Assembly: GCF_002441855.2 (NCBI RefSeq)
Contig: NZ_CP029487.1
Span: 620,001 to 684,000, forward strand
Direction: 5' to 3'
Length of the DNA: 64,000 nucleotides
DNA from: Eubacterium maltosivorans
GTDB taxonomy: Bacteria > Bacillota > Clostridia > Eubacteriales > Eubacteriaceae
The notes under the pieces: model-generated
Told to the model about the DNA's origin: nothing
Seen by the model: only the letters and a program-made list of their open reading frames with translations
The model's database searches: none
Translations under genes and position numbers: made by a program
Part shown: positions 50,114 to 60,189 of the stretch, one piece after another
How positions within the stretch are numbered: position 1 is the first letter of the stretch
How the letters are laid out: every line of letters starts with the position of its first letter

Positions 50114-51346
50114 ATGAAAATAATTGATGGCGGCGTTTTGGCCGCAAAGGGCTTTAAAGCCGCCGGCATTGCCGCCGGTATAAAGGATAACGGAAACAAG
50201 GATATGGCGCTTCTGGTCGCGGACAAGCCCGCGGCGACAGCTATTATGACCACATCCAACATGGTTCAGGCAGCGCCTGTGCAATGGGACAGAGCTGTTA
50301 TGATCGAGTCGCCCTACAAGCGCGCAGTCGTGGTCAACAGCGGAAACGCCAACGCCTGCACCGGTGAAACCGGCATGCGCCATGTGGAACAGACCGCCGG
50401 CGTTGCGGCTGAGCTTCTCGGCGTAAGCACTCAGGACGTGCTGGTATCCTCCACTGGTGTTATTGGAGTGGTAATGCCCATTGAAAAAATATTAAAAGGC
50501 GTGCAGGCACTGGTAAACGGGCTCGGGGACGATGCGCAGCACGCGGACGACGCAGCGCACGGCATTATCACCACAGACCTTACTACCAAAACCATTGCGG
50601 TGGAAATCGAGCTGGACGGAAAAACCGTCCATATCGGCGGAATGGCCAAGGGATCAGGGATGATCTGCCCAAACATGGCCACCATGCTTTCCTATGTCAC
50701 GACCGACGCCGCCATCGAACCAGAATGCCTCCAGAAGCTGCTCGCTAAAATCACCCAGGATACCTACAATATGATGTCTGTAGACGGTGATATGAGCACA
50801 AACGACACAGTTGTCGTAATGGCAAGCGGTGAGGCCGGAAACAAGGAGATCAGCCTTAATGATGTGACTTCACAGGATTTCGCTGTATTCAGCGAGGCCC
50901 TTTATTACGTCAATGAGCACCTCGCAAAATCCATCATCCGCGATGGGGAAGGGGCAACCAAATTTGTTGAGGTCACTGTCTGTGGCGCGGCGACAGATGA
51001 AGATGCCCGCACCCTGGCAAAAGCGGTTGTTAAATCCAGCCTGGTAAAGACCGCCCTCTTTGGCGAGGACGCCAACTGGGGCCGTGTGCTTTCGTCGCTG
51101 GGAGCGTCTGGGGTCGTTTTCGACCCGCTCAAGGTATCCCTGGTGTTTTTCAGCAACGCTGGAATGATCACCCTTCTGAACGAAGGGGCGCCCATCGCTT
51201 TTGATGAAGGGATGGCTAAAAAGGTACTGTCTGAAAAGGAAATCTCCATCATGGTAACCCTCAAGGAGGGGGAAGATAAAGCGACTGCCTGGGGCTGTGA
51301 TCTGTCCTACGATTATGTCAAAATCAACGGCGATTACCGTTCTTAA
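50114..51346 (+). CDS. argJ: Ornithine acetyltransferase / glutamate N-acetyltransferase (ArgJ)
   Basis: A 410-residue cytoplasmic enzyme that moves the acetyl group from N-acetylornithine to glutamate, making a cyclic pathway. The self-cleavage site is the Ala-Thr of CPNMATMLS after MAKGSGMI, near residue 190; the Thr becomes the nucleophile of the beta chain. VVNSGNANACTG is the oxyanion-region signature. Whether it also uses acetyl-CoA (bifunctional) cannot be told, but no argA or argE is seen nearby. AAAGGAACACG precedes the start. Confidence 0.96.
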   Translation: MKIIDGGVLAAKGFKAAGIAAGIKDNGNKDMALLVADKPAATAIMTTSNMVQAAPVQWDRAVMIESPYKRAVVVNSGNANACTGETGMRHVEQTAGVAAELLGVSTQDVLVSSTGVIGVVMPIEKILKGVQALVNGLGDDAQHADDAAHGIITTDLTTKTIAVEIELDGKTVHIGGMAKGSGMICPNMATMLSYVTTDAAIEPECLQKLLAKITQDTYNMMSVDGDMSTNDTVVVMASGEAGNKEISLNDVTSQDFAVFSEALYYVNEHLAKSIIRDGEGATKFVEVTVCGAATDEDARTLAKAVVKSSLVKTALFGEDANWGRVLSSLGASGVVFDPLKVSLVFFSNAGMITLLNEGAPIAFDEGMAKKVLSEKEISIMVTLKEGEDKATAWGCDLSYDYVKINGDYRS

Positions 51347-51384
51347 ATCATATACAAAACAATCCATCAGAAAAGGAAGTAAAA

Positions 51385-52281
51385 ATGTCAGATAATACAC
51401 AGAACATGGCGCAGTACATCGAAAAGGCCAATATCCTGGTCGAGGCGCTGCCCTATATCAAGCAATTCAGAAAGAAAACAGTGGTCATCAAATACGGCGG
51501 CAGTTTCATGTATGACAATGATATCAAGAAATCTGTCATGGACGATATCGCCCTCATGAAACTGGTTGGCCTGCGCCCTATTGTGGTGCACGGCGGCGGT
51601 AAAGACATCTCCGCATTCTTAAACAATCTGGACATCCAGACCGAGTTCATCGATGGTCTGCGCGTTACCAATGACGATGTTATCGAAGTGGCAGAAATGG
51701 TGCTCTCCGGTAAAATCAACAAAGAAATTGTTCAGCTTTTGGAAGACCGTGACATCACCGCAGTAGGGATCTCCGGTAAAGACGGCGGTATGCTCAAGGT
51801 GAGAAAAAAATTCGTCAATGGCCTGGATATCGGCTTTGTTGGCGATATTGTCAAAGTAAAGAGCGATCTTCTCCAGACATTGCTCAAAAGCGACTATATC
51901 CCCGTTATCGCTCCGATCGGCAGCGACAAATGCGGCCAGAGCTACAACATCAACGCAGACCATGTGGCTTACGCCATCGCCAAGGAGCTGAAGGCTGAAA
52001 AGCTGGTTTACCTCACAGATACCGACGGGGTCTATATGGACGCCGATGATCCGGATTCCATTATCCGCCGTCTGGATGTCGATGAGGTTGAACGGCTTAT
52101 TGAGGAGGGGATTATATCTGGCGGTATGATTCCAAAGGTTGAAAATTCCGTGGATGCGATTCGTTCCGGGGTCAATTCTGTCCATATCCTGGACGGTAAG
52201 GTTGAGCACTCACTGCTGCTCGAACTCTTTACTGCGGCGGGCTGTGGGACGATGATCCGCCAATCGCTGACACAGGCATAA
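51385..52281 (+). CDS. argB: Acetylglutamate kinase
   Basis: A 298-residue cytoplasmic kinase, second step of arginine synthesis. VIKYGGSFMYD carries the catalytic lysine, VVHGGGKDI the acetylglutamate loop and YLTDTDGVYMD the nucleotide region. The N-terminal extension (MAQYIEKANILVEALPYI) is the helix that in feedback-inhibited, hexameric enzymes helps form the arginine site, so inhibition by arginine is likely. AAAAGGAAG precedes the start. Confidence 0.97.
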   Translation: MSDNTQNMAQYIEKANILVEALPYIKQFRKKTVVIKYGGSFMYDNDIKKSVMDDIALMKLVGLRPIVVHGGGKDISAFLNNLDIQTEFIDGLRVTNDDVIEVAEMVLSGKINKEIVQLLEDRDITAVGISGKDGGMLKVRKKFVNGLDIGFVGDIVKVKSDLLQTLLKSDYIPVIAPIGSDKCGQSYNINADHVAYAIAKELKAEKLVYLTDTDGVYMDADDPDSIIRRLDVDEVERLIEEGIISGGMIPKVENSVDAIRSGVNSVHILDGKVEHSLLLELFTAAGCGTMIRQSLTQA

Positions 52282-52307
52282 AATATGAACATTCAGGAGA
52301 TAAAGAC

Positions 52308-53492
52308 ATGAACAAAAGTGAAGAGCTGATTAATCGGGCAGAAAAAGTGATCATGCCCACCTACGCACGGTTTCCCATTGCTTTCGAGAGCGGCAATGGC
52401 TGTGTTTTAAAAGATGTGAACGGAAAAGAATATCTGGACTGTGTAGCCGGTATTGCGGTAGACTGTCTTGGCCATAACCACCCGGGCCTCAATGCCGCCA
52501 TCGCGGACCAGTGCCAGAAAATCATGCACGTTTCCAATCTGTACTGGACCGAGCCTCAGATTGACGCGGCTGAAATACTTGTAAAGGCCAGCGGACTTGA
52601 CAAGGTGTTTTTCTGCAACAGCGGCGCTGAAGCCAACGAAGCGGCCTTAAAGCTTGCGCGGATTTACGCAAAACAGTTTAAAAGTGAAGACGCGGTTGAA
52701 ATCATCGCCATGGATCATTCCTTTCACGGCCGCACCTACGGCGCCATCACCGCCACCGGACAGGAAAAATACCACAAAGGCCTTTCGCCCATGCTGCCGG
52801 GCATCTCACACGTACCCTTCAATGACTTTGACGCTTTAAAGGCGGCGGTAACCGATAAAACCTGCGCAGTGCTGCTCGAACCTATTCAGGGTGAGGGCGG
52901 TATTTATCCGGCGGATTATGAATATTTACAGGCAGTCCGCAAGCTTTGCGACGATGAAAACCTCGTCCTGATTTTTGACGAGGTGCAATGTGGTATGGGC
53001 CGTTCTGGAAAATTCTTTGCTTACCAACACTACAATTTAAAGCCGGATGTTGTCTGCATGGCCAAGGGGATCGCGGGCGGATTCCCCATGGGTGGTATCA
53101 TCGCCTGTGATAAGGTTGCTCAGGTTTTCACGCCTGGCACCCACGCCTCCACTTTTGGGGGTAATCCACTGGCCTCAGCCGCTTCCCGTTATGTATTAAG
53201 CGTGCTTACCGGTGACGGCTTCCTCGATGAAGTCGCTGAAAAGGGAAGCTACCTCATGGAAAAGCTGTGTGTACTTAAAAAAGAACATACCTGCATTACC
53301 GATGTGCGTGGTATGGGATTAATGGTCGGTGTAGCTGTTTCTGTCCCAACAGGCGAAATTATAAACAAAGCGATGGAAAAGGGGCTTCTTTTAGTAGGAG
53401 CAGGCAGTGACGCCATAAGATTTGTTCCCCCATTAACTATTAATAAAGAAGAAATTGACCAGGCCGTCGAAATTTTTGGAGAATGTCTGTAA
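52308..53492 (+). CDS. argD: Acetylornithine aminotransferase
   Basis: A 394-residue class III pyridoxal-phosphate aminotransferase that converts N-acetylglutamate semialdehyde to N-acetylornithine. FCNSGAEANEAALKLAR binds the phosphate, LIFDEVQCGMGRSGKFFA holds the cofactor aspartate and VCMAKGIAGGFPMG the Schiff-base lysine. It closes the argCJBD operon, which ends in a perfect palindromic terminator. argF and the carbamoyl-phosphate genes are not in this window. Confidence 0.96.
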   Translation: MNKSEELINRAEKVIMPTYARFPIAFESGNGCVLKDVNGKEYLDCVAGIAVDCLGHNHPGLNAAIADQCQKIMHVSNLYWTEPQIDAAEILVKASGLDKVFFCNSGAEANEAALKLARIYAKQFKSEDAVEIIAMDHSFHGRTYGAITATGQEKYHKGLSPMLPGISHVPFNDFDALKAAVTDKTCAVLLEPIQGEGGIYPADYEYLQAVRKLCDDENLVLIFDEVQCGMGRSGKFFAYQHYNLKPDVVCMAKGIAGGFPMGGIIACDKVAQVFTPGTHASTFGGNPLASAASRYVLSVLTGDGFLDEVAEKGSYLMEKLCVLKKEHTCITDVRGMGLMVGVAVSVPTGEIINKAMEKGLLLVGAGSDAIRFVPPLTINKEEIDQAVEIFGECL

Positions 53493-53513
53493 ATTTTTGT
53501 TGAAAACCCCTTC

Positions 53514-53545
53514 AACCCATGATAATATATTATCATGGGTTTTCT
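53514..53545 (+). terminator. Rho-independent terminator of argCJBD
   Basis: AACCCATGATAATA and TATTATCATGGGTT form a perfect palindrome (53514-53541) followed by TTC and T4. The 200 nt from here to the ATP synthase operon hold no clear promoter; a TATAAA near 53680 is the only candidate -10. Confidence 0.9.
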
Positions 53546-53748
53546 TTTAAATTTTTTTTTGAAACAAACAGGCGACAAAGACGCTATCTGTCTTCTGTTT
53601 TAAAAACAAACCTGTAAACGTCAACAAAAAAGATTGCTTTTAAGTCCAATTATTTCTTTTGCTGCTGAAAGAATCTGGGTATAAAAACAGAAGCGGTCGT
53701 AAAGAAAATCTGAATTTGTGTGAATTTGAGAGTAAAGGTGGTGATTAA

Positions 53749-54057
53749 ATGTCGATTCTGGATTCAATCAACAAGGCCGAAGAACGTGCAGCAGAAATGC
53801 GTTCGGAGGCAAAAGCAAAAGCGCGTGAAACCCTGCGTCAGGCTGAGGCCGAAGCCAGGGAAAAGGGCGACGCATTGATTCTTGAAGCCAAGGAAGCTTC
53901 TGAAGCAGTTCTTCTGCAGGAGGAGGCATTGGCCGAAAAGGAAATGGAACGCGTCCTTCACGATGCGAGTCTCGCAGATGAGAAAATGGCTGAAAATGCC
54001 AGGACTCGTGTCCCGAAGGCGGTTGAATTTATTTTGGAAAGGGTAGAAACGCAATGA
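53749..54057 (+). CDS. ntpF: V/A-type ATP synthase peripheral-stalk subunit (G/H type)
   Basis: A 102-residue, almost entirely helical, highly charged protein (Ala, Glu, Arg and Lys rich from residue 7 to 85), as expected for the coiled-coil stalk subunit that pairs with subunit E. It is the first gene of a nine-gene cluster whose order F-I-K-E-C-G-A-B-D equals the Enterococcus hirae ntp operon. AAAGGTGGTG precedes ATG 53749. The stop overlaps the next start (ATGA). Confidence 0.88.
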   Translation: MSILDSINKAEERAAEMRSEAKAKARETLRQAEAEAREKGDALILEAKEASEAVLLQEEALAEKEMERVLHDASLADEKMAENARTRVPKAVEFILERVETQ

Positions 54058-55928
54058 TTATTCCAATGAAAAAAGCAAAGCTCATTGCCCTGAAGGAAGA
54101 TAAGGAAGCTCTTCTGCTTTCACTTCAGAGGTGTGGTGAGTTCATGGCCATTCCACCCGACGAAGAGACAGAACAAACCGCAAAAAATGAACAGATTGAT
54201 TTAGACGTACAGCAGGCAGATGCCATGCTGCGGTTTATGCAGCGTTATCAGAAAAAGAAAAGCTTCTTCAGCGACCGCCCGGTATATGGTTACGAGGAGT
54301 TTATCCGCCGTAACGAAAAAGGCGAGGCTCTGGTCCAGGAAACCTCAGCGATCTCGGATAAGCTTTCAGCAGCGCATTCTGAAATTATGACGCTGAAATC
54401 CGAGTGCTCCCAGCTGGAGCCGTGGCTTTCGATGGACGTACCCATCGAAGATTTAAAACCAACGCAGTACACCAATTTTCATATTGGCTATCTGCCGCTT
54501 CTTGTCCATGAAGAAATCGTTGCCGCTGTGGCGGAGCACAATGCTGAAATTCAGCTCTTTGGCAAAACCGCAGAAGGTCAGGCAGCGCTGATTGTCTCCT
54601 TTATGGAGGATGACGCCGCCCTTTCAGACAGCATCAAAGTTCTTGGTTTTGTGGAGGCATCCCTCCCGAGAGTGACAGGAACCGCGTCTGAAATCAGCCA
54701 GAGTAATCAGAAAAAAATCGAGCTTCTGGAAAAGGATATTGAATCCTATGAAAAGCAGATGGCCGAGCTGGCTGAATCACAGCAGGAGCTTGAGCTTCTG
54801 AGCGAGCAGTATAAGGCTGAGCAGGAACGCCAGTCTGTCAAGTTCATGGAAACGGTTGAAACGGTTTGTGTAGAAGGCTGGGTAAGAAACGACCGGATGG
54901 AAGCGGTTGAAAATGCCGTCAGTCAGGTAACAGACGTATACGATCTGGAATACAGCGACCCAGAGGAAGGCGAGCAGCCCCCGACAGCGCTTAAAAACAA
55001 AAAGTTCTGGAAGCCCTTTGAGTCCATTACAGATATGTACTCCCCGCCAAAACCGGGAACCATCGACCCCACACCGGTGTCCGCACCGTGGTTTTGGGTA
55101 ATCTTCGGGATGATGATGGGGGATTTTGGCTACGGAGCCCTCATGGCCGTTATCTTTGGACTCATGAAAAAAATCATGAAGCCAAAGGGACAGTTTGGTA
55201 TGCTGGTCACACTCCTGTTTTATTCCAGCATCACAACCATGATTTTTGGGATACTTTTCGGCAGCTATTTTGGCGAAACCTTTCATCCCATTCTCTTCTC
55301 GCCGCTGGACAACCCGGTAGCGATGCTGATCTTCTCTCTGGTGATCGGGGTGCTTCATATCTTCTCGGGTATGGCCATCAAAATCGCAGAGCAGGTTCGC
55401 GCCGGCCATGTGCTGGACGCGATTTTTGACCAGGTCAGCTGGATGCTTCTGATTGCCGGCGCAGGCCTGATCTTTTTAGAACAGACCAGAACCGTGGGAA
55501 TGGTCCTCGCCATTGTGGGCGCGGTCATTATCCTCTTTACAGCGGGACGTGAAAAGAAAAATATCGTGGGCAAGGCCTTCGGCGGTATTATGGGGCTTTA
55601 CGATGTCACCAGCTACCTGAGTGATATTCTGTCCTACGCCCGTATTCTTGCTTTGGGACTGGCCACCGGCGTTATCGCCATGGTTATGAATATTCTGGCC
55701 GGAATGGTGCAGATCAATGTGCTTGGGTTTATCTTATCCCTTGTGATCTATTTTATCGGCCATGTTTTCAATATCACAATGAGCCTGCTGTCCGCTTATG
55801 TACACGACAGCCGTCTCCAGTATATTGAATTCTTTAATAAGTTTTATGATGGCGGTGGTTATAACTTCGAACCACTGGCAATTCAGACAAAATCAATAGA
55901 TGTCATTGACAATTCTAAAGAAGTTTAG
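54054..55928 (+). CDS. ntpI: V/A-type ATP synthase subunit I (a subunit)
   Basis: A 624-residue protein: a cytoplasmic coiled-coil arm (about 1-335) and a membrane half with seven or eight helices (about 345-590). LSYARILALGLATGV contains the essential arginine that faces the rotor glutamate during ion transfer. It forms the stator half-channels. The start overlaps the upstream stop, and the next gene follows after AGGAGG. Confidence 0.95.
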   Translation: MIIPMKKAKLIALKEDKEALLLSLQRCGEFMAIPPDEETEQTAKNEQIDLDVQQADAMLRFMQRYQKKKSFFSDRPVYGYEEFIRRNEKGEALVQETSAISDKLSAAHSEIMTLKSECSQLEPWLSMDVPIEDLKPTQYTNFHIGYLPLLVHEEIVAAVAEHNAEIQLFGKTAEGQAALIVSFMEDDAALSDSIKVLGFVEASLPRVTGTASEISQSNQKKIELLEKDIESYEKQMAELAESQQELELLSEQYKAEQERQSVKFMETVETVCVEGWVRNDRMEAVENAVSQVTDVYDLEYSDPEEGEQPPTALKNKKFWKPFESITDMYSPPKPGTIDPTPVSAPWFWVIFGMMMGDFGYGALMAVIFGLMKKIMKPKGQFGMLVTLLFYSSITTMIFGILFGSYFGETFHPILFSPLDNPVAMLIFSLVIGVLHIFSGMAIKIAEQVRAGHVLDAIFDQVSWMLLIAGAGLIFLEQTRTVGMVLAIVGAVIILFTAGREKKNIVGKAFGGIMGLYDVTSYLSDILSYARILALGLATGVIAMVMNILAGMVQINVLGFILSLVIYFIGHVFNITMSLLSAYVHDSRLQYIEFFNKFYDGGGYNFEPLAIQTKSIDVIDNSKEV

Positions 55929-55941
55929 GAGGAATGAAATC

Positions 55942-56415
55942 ATGTCTTTAGGTTTAGCATTAGCTATTTTTGGTGCAGCAATCGCTGCCGGTTTAGCAGG
56001 TATTGGTTCAGCCAAGGGTGTTCAGATTAGTGGTGAAGCCGCAGCAGGCGTTGTTGCAGAACGCCCGGAAATGTTCGGTAAAATGCTTGTACTCCAGGCG
56101 CTGCCAGGTACGCAGGGTATCTACGGCTTCCTGACAGCAGTTCTTATCATGGTTCAGATTGGTATTTTAGGCGGAACCCCTCTCGATTTAAGCCTGTACC
56201 AGGGAATGTCTTTCCTGGCTGCCGGATTCCCAATCGGGATCGTCGGCTTACTCTCCGGGATTGCACAGGGGAAAGCAGCCGCAGCGTCTATTCATATGAC
56301 CGCCAAGGATGAGTCTGCTTTCGCGAAAGGGATCACCATTACCGCGATTGTAGAAACTTACGCGATCTTAGCCTTACTCGTATCCATCCTGTTAATCTAC
56401 AGCATCCAGTTATAA
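55942..56415 (+). CDS. ntpK: V/A-type ATP synthase rotor subunit K (c subunit), Na+-binding type
   Basis: A 157-residue duplicated-hairpin proteolipid with four membrane helices. Leu54, Thr57 and Gln58 in ALPGTQGIYGF, Gln109 in GIAQGKAAA and Glu138 in IVETYAIL match in identity and spacing the five Na+ ligands known for E. hirae NtpK. Only the second hairpin has the carboxylate, the V-type one-ion-per-four-helices design. ATG 55942 lies 8 nt after TTAGGAGG; an in-frame ATG at 55900 inside ntpI is rejected. I recall a Na+ A1AO ATP synthase with a V-type c subunit being described in Eubacterium limosum, which fits. Confidence 0.95.
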   Translation: MSLGLALAIFGAAIAAGLAGIGSAKGVQISGEAAAGVVAERPEMFGKMLVLQALPGTQGIYGFLTAVLIMVQIGILGGTPLDLSLYQGMSFLAAGFPIGIVGLLSGIAQGKAAAASIHMTAKDESAFAKGITITAIVETYAILALLVSILLIYSIQL

Positions 56416-56450
56416 GAACTGCAAAACACGTGAAAGTGAGGTGACAGCGT

Positions 56451-57056
56451 GTGAGTGCCGATAAAATTATTGAAAAAATCCTGGAAAAAGCCAACGAAGA
56501 CGTGGCTTTGATCGAACAGGAAACGGCAGAAAAGGTTCAGTCCTCTGTGGCCGCCATTGAGCGTCGTACAGAGCTGACATTGAACGCGCTAAAAAATAAA
56601 GAGAAGGCTGATGTGGAGGAAGTCCACCGCAGAAGCCAGCTGATGACCCGTTTGGATTCCAGAAAAAATATCCTGGCCGTCAAACGCAAGGTTATCAATG
56701 AAGTTTTTGACAAAGCAAGAACAGCTCTCGACACCCTTGACGAAAGCCGCTACGAAGCGCTCGTGACAAAGATTGTCGTGAATGGCTCTGAAACCGGAAC
56801 CGAAAAATTACAGGTTCCTGAAAAAGATATTAAACGGTACAAGGACGGTTTGCTGAACAAGCTGAACACCGCCCTTAAGGAAGCCGGGAAAATTGGAGAG
56901 CTGACCCTGGATGAAACTCCGGCAGCTTTTAAATCCGGCGTTATGCTTGTCGGTGAAATGAGCGATATTAACGGCTCTTTCGATGTTCTCATCGATGACG
57001 CCCGCGAAAAATATGAGCGAGAGGTTGCAGAAATGCTTTTTGAAGTGGAGGTGTAG
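56451..57056 (+). CDS. ntpE: V/A-type ATP synthase subunit E
   Basis: A 201-residue peripheral-stalk protein: a long N-terminal helix (about 1-95) that pairs with the G/H-type subunit, then a globular C-terminal domain that holds the top of the catalytic head. The start is GTG 56451 after GTGAGGTG. The C-terminal VMLVGEMSDINGSFDVLID region is typical. It lies 3 nt before subunit C. Confidence 0.9.
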   Translation: MSADKIIEKILEKANEDVALIEQETAEKVQSSVAAIERRTELTLNALKNKEKADVEEVHRRSQLMTRLDSRKNILAVKRKVINEVFDKARTALDTLDESRYEALVTKIVVNGSETGTEKLQVPEKDIKRYKDGLLNKLNTALKEAGKIGELTLDETPAAFKSGVMLVGEMSDINGSFDVLIDDAREKYEREVAEMLFEVEV

Positions 57057-57059
57057 GCC

Positions 57060-58031
57060 ATGTCTGAAACCAGTTATCCCTATGCAATAGGGCGTATCAA
57101 GGTGCAGGAAGCAGGCCTTATCGACCGGACGCGCTGGAACCGCCTCTGGGAGGCCGATGAAGCCGAGGCTCTCAAGCTCCTGGATGAAATCGGCTATGGC
57201 GCAGAAGCCAAAGACCACAGCCAGCTCGACAATCTGATCGACGCTGAGCTCACAAAAACCCGGAATCTCATCAATGAGATCACTCCGGATAAAACAGTAA
57301 CCGATCTTCTGCTCATCCCGACAGATGTCCACAACATCAAAGCTATTTTAAAAGGACAGCTGCAGCGGGTCGAAGTCGAAAACCTCCTGCTTGAAGGAGG
57401 CGGCATTCCACTGGATATTCTTCAGAAAGCCCTGGAGCATGGCGATTACAGTCTTTTGCCGGAATGCTTCAGAGAACCGCTGAAGCGTCTCGAGGATGTC
57501 ACCGACCCCAGAGTCATCAGTGTGACCATCGATAACGCGGCTTATGCACAGATCTTAGAAACTTTATCACAGCAGAAGCATTCAAGCGAGCTGCTGAAAA
57601 AATATTACAAGGCAAAAATTGATTTTACCAATATTCTGACAGTGCTCAGAGCAAATGTCCTGGACTGGGGGACCTTCAAGGTAAAACCTCTGCTGATACC
57701 AGGCGGTGAAATCGAAGAAAAGGCGCTGCTTGACGCAACGGATATTCCGAATGAACAGCTCGCAAAACAGCTGGGACACGGGGAACACAGTATTCTGATC
57801 AAATCGGTTCTTGAACGCTATGCGCAGGACGGAAATTTGTCAGAAGTTGAACAGAAATTTGAAGATGCGGCTTTTAATATGATCCATGAGCGGAGGAGTG
57901 ACTCCTTTAGTATTGGCCCCATCGCCAACTACCTGTTCCAGCGCCAGGCTGAGGGTAAGGCCCTGCGGGTCATGTTTGCGGGTAAACGCTCCGGTATTAA
58001 AATACCGCTTGCCGAACTCGGCGTTATTTAG
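57060..58031 (+). CDS. ntpC: V/A-type ATP synthase subunit C (d subunit)
   Basis: A 323-residue all-helical funnel protein that couples the central stalk to the membrane rotor ring. The N-terminal SYPYAIGRIKVQEAGL and the C-terminal ANYLFQRQAEGKALRVMF are the conserved ends of the family; AGKRSGI near the C-terminus is characteristic. It sits in the operon between E and the F-type subunit with 3-9 nt gaps. Confidence 0.92.
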   Translation: MSETSYPYAIGRIKVQEAGLIDRTRWNRLWEADEAEALKLLDEIGYGAEAKDHSQLDNLIDAELTKTRNLINEITPDKTVTDLLLIPTDVHNIKAILKGQLQRVEVENLLLEGGGIPLDILQKALEHGDYSLLPECFREPLKRLEDVTDPRVISVTIDNAAYAQILETLSQQKHSSELLKKYYKAKIDFTNILTVLRANVLDWGTFKVKPLLIPGGEIEEKALLDATDIPNEQLAKQLGHGEHSILIKSVLERYAQDGNLSEVEQKFEDAAFNMIHERRSDSFSIGPIANYLFQRQAEGKALRVMFAGKRSGIKIPLAELGVI

Positions 58032-58040
58032 GAGGAAATC

Positions 58041-58358
58041 ATGAGTGAACAAGCAAAATTAGCCGTTATCGGCGATCAGGATTCGATCATGGTTTTCCAG
58101 GCGCTCGGGGTTCGCACCGTTTATGCCGATGCAGCAAAGGATATCGAAAAAGCCATCCACGCGCTGGCCAAAGAAGAAACTGCTGTCATTTACATTACCG
58201 AACAGGCCGCCGCCCTGGTGCCGGAAGCCATTGAAAAGTATAAAACCGAGCCCTTCCCGGCCATCATCCCGATTCCAAATCGTTTTGGAACAAACGGGTT
58301 AGGCATGAAGGGAATTCAGGATAACATTGAAAAAGCCATTGGCGCAGATATTTTATAA
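58041..58358 (+). CDS. ntpG: V/A-type ATP synthase subunit F (NtpG)
   Basis: A 105-residue Rossmann-like central-stalk protein. LAVIGDQDSIMVFQALGV is the family N-terminus and PAIIPIPNRFGTNGLGM the C-terminal loop. It binds subunit D in the central shaft and may regulate ATP hydrolysis. AGGAGG precedes the start. Confidence 0.93.
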   Translation: MSEQAKLAVIGDQDSIMVFQALGVRTVYADAAKDIEKAIHALAKEETAVIYITEQAAALVPEAIEKYKTEPFPAIIPIPNRFGTNGLGMKGIQDNIEKAIGADIL

Positions 58359-58383
58359 ACTATAGAAAGGGGTGGATAGAACG

Positions 58384-60189
58384 ATGATTCAGCCCAATGA
58401 ACAATCAACCATGAAGCAAGTAGGGACAATTGTCAAGGTTGCCGGTCCGCTGATTGTAGCAACCGGACTAGCCGATGTTCAGATGTTTGACGTTGTCCGA
58501 GTCAGTGAAAAACGACTCATTGGTGAAGTAATTGAATTAAGAGGTGACAGAGCCTCTATCCAGGTATATGAAGAAACCGCCGGCTTAGGCCCAGGCGAAC
58601 CCGTATATGTGACAGGCGAGCCCCTGTCCGTTGATTTGGCCCCTGGCCTGATTGAAAGTATTTTTGACGGTATCCAGAGACCGCTGACCACCATTTACAA
58701 CGAATCCGGAGACCGTATCAGCAGAGGGATTGATGTCCCTAAGCTCGACCGCGAAAAGAAATGGCCTTTTGTACCGGCCTGCCAGAAGGGCGATGTGTTA
58801 AAGCCCGGCGATGTGATCGGTACTGTCCAGGAAACACCGGCGGTACTCCAGAAGATCATGATGCCGCCAAAGCTGGAAGGAACCGTTGAATGGGTTTTCG
58901 ACGGTGAAGCCAATATTGTCGAACCCATAGCCAAGATTAAAAAGAAGGACGGAGAAATTGTGGAAGTCCCCATGCTCAGAAGCTGGCCAGTACGACGCGG
59001 CCGTCCCTATACAGAAAAAATCGCACCCGATGAGCCCATGGTCACCGGCCAGCGCGTAATCGACACACTGTTCCCAATCGCCAAGGGTGGTATCGCCGCC
59101 ATTCCAGGACCATTCGGCTCCGGCAAAACCGTTGTGCAGCATCAGCTGGCAAAATGGGCCGACGCCGACATTATTGTTTACATTGGCTGCGGTGAACGTG
59201 GTAATGAAATGACCGACGTTCTGATGGAATTCCCGGAACTGCATGACCCGCGTACCGGCCTGTCCCTGATGAAGCGTACGGTTCTTATCGCAAATACCTC
59301 AGATATGCCCGTAGCCGCCCGTGAAGCGTCCATCTATACTGGTATCACAATTGCGGAATACTTCCGCGATATGGGCTATAAAGTGGCAATTATGGCCGAC
59401 TCCACATCGCGCTGGGCCGAAGCGCTGCGTGAAATGTCCGGCCGTCTTGAAGAAATGCCCGGTGAAGAAGGCTACCCGGCCTATCTTTCCTCCAGACTGG
59501 CAGAATTCTATGAACGCGCGGGCTTTGTCAGATGCCTTGGCTCAGAAGAGCGTTACGGCGCTATCTCTGCCATTGGAGCCGTATCGCCTCCGGGTGGTGA
59601 CATCTCCGAGCCGGTATCCCAGGCAACCCTGCGTATCGTTAAGGTATTCTGGAGCCTGAACGCCAACCTGGCGTACAAACGTCACTTCCCAGCCATTGAC
59701 TGGCTGCAGAGCTACTCGCTTTACAGTGACAAAATGAATGTTTATTTCGACAAATCTGTCGAAACCGACTGGTCTGTTCATGTTCGCCAGACCATGCAGA
59801 TCCTCCAGGAAGAAGCCGAGCTGGATGAAATTGTCCGTCTCGTCGGGGTAGACGCCCTGGGCTTCAAGGACCGCCTGACACTGGAATGTGCCCAGTCTAT
59901 CCGTGAAGATTACCTGCATCAGTCCGCTTTTGACGATGTCGATACCTATTCTTCACTCGAAAAACAATATGCCATGCTGAGTATGATTCTGGCCTGGTAT
60001 GAAAAAGGCGTTGCCGCTCTTGAAATGAACGTGCCTTTTGCCAAAATCATCACCATGGATATCCGAGAAAAAATCGCCCGTATGAAATACGTGCCAGAAG
60101 ACCAGAAGGAAGAGCGCTTCCCGGCCATTGCCGCCGAAATGGAAGCAGAATTCTTAGCACTGATGGAAGGAAGTGGTGACGATGAATAA
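58384..60189 (+). CDS. ntpA: V/A-type ATP synthase catalytic subunit A
   Basis: A 601-residue catalytic subunit. [17 protein letters not shown] is the P-loop, [11 protein letters not shown] follows with the catalytic glutamate, and [14 protein letters not shown] is the conserved DST region. The non-homologous insert of A subunits (about 115-190) is present, separating it from F-type beta subunits. Start options are GTG 58372, ATG 58384 (best spaced from AAAGGGGTGG) and ATG 58411. It overlaps subunit B. Confidence 0.96.
   Translation: MIQPNEQSTMKQVGTIVKVAGPLIVATGLADVQMFDVVRVSEKRLIGEVIELRGDRASIQVYEETAGLGPGEPVYVTGEPLSVDLAPGLIESIFDGIQRPLTTIYNESGDRISRGIDVPKLDREKKWPFVPACQKGDVLKPGDVIGTVQETPAVLQKIMMPPKLEGTVEWVFDGEANIVEPIAKIKKKDGEIVEVPMLRSWPVRRGRPYTEKIAPDEPMVTGQRVIDTLFPIAKGGIAAIPGPFGSGKTVVQHQLAKWADADIIVYIGCGERGNEMTDVLMEFPELHDPRTGLSLMKRTVLIANTSDMPVAAREASIYTGITIAEYFRDMGYKVAIMADSTSRWAEALREMSGRLEEMPGEEGYPAYLSSRLAEFYERAGFVRCLGSEERYGAISAIGAVSPPGGDISEPVSQATLRIVKVFWSLNANLAYKRHFPAIDWLQSYSLYSDKMNVYFDKSVETDWSVHVRQTMQILQEEAELDEIVRLVGVDALGFKDRLTLECAQSIREDYLHQSAFDDVDTYSSLEKQYAMLSMILAWYEKGVAALEMNVPFAKIITMDIREKIARMKYVPEDQKEERFPAIAAEMEAEFLALMEGSGDDE

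Noticed and set aside
55900-55942. Upstream start for the rotor subunit
   Set aside because: ATG 55900 lies inside ntpI without a ribosome site; ATG 55942 has AGGAGG at good spacing and matches the usual N-terminus.
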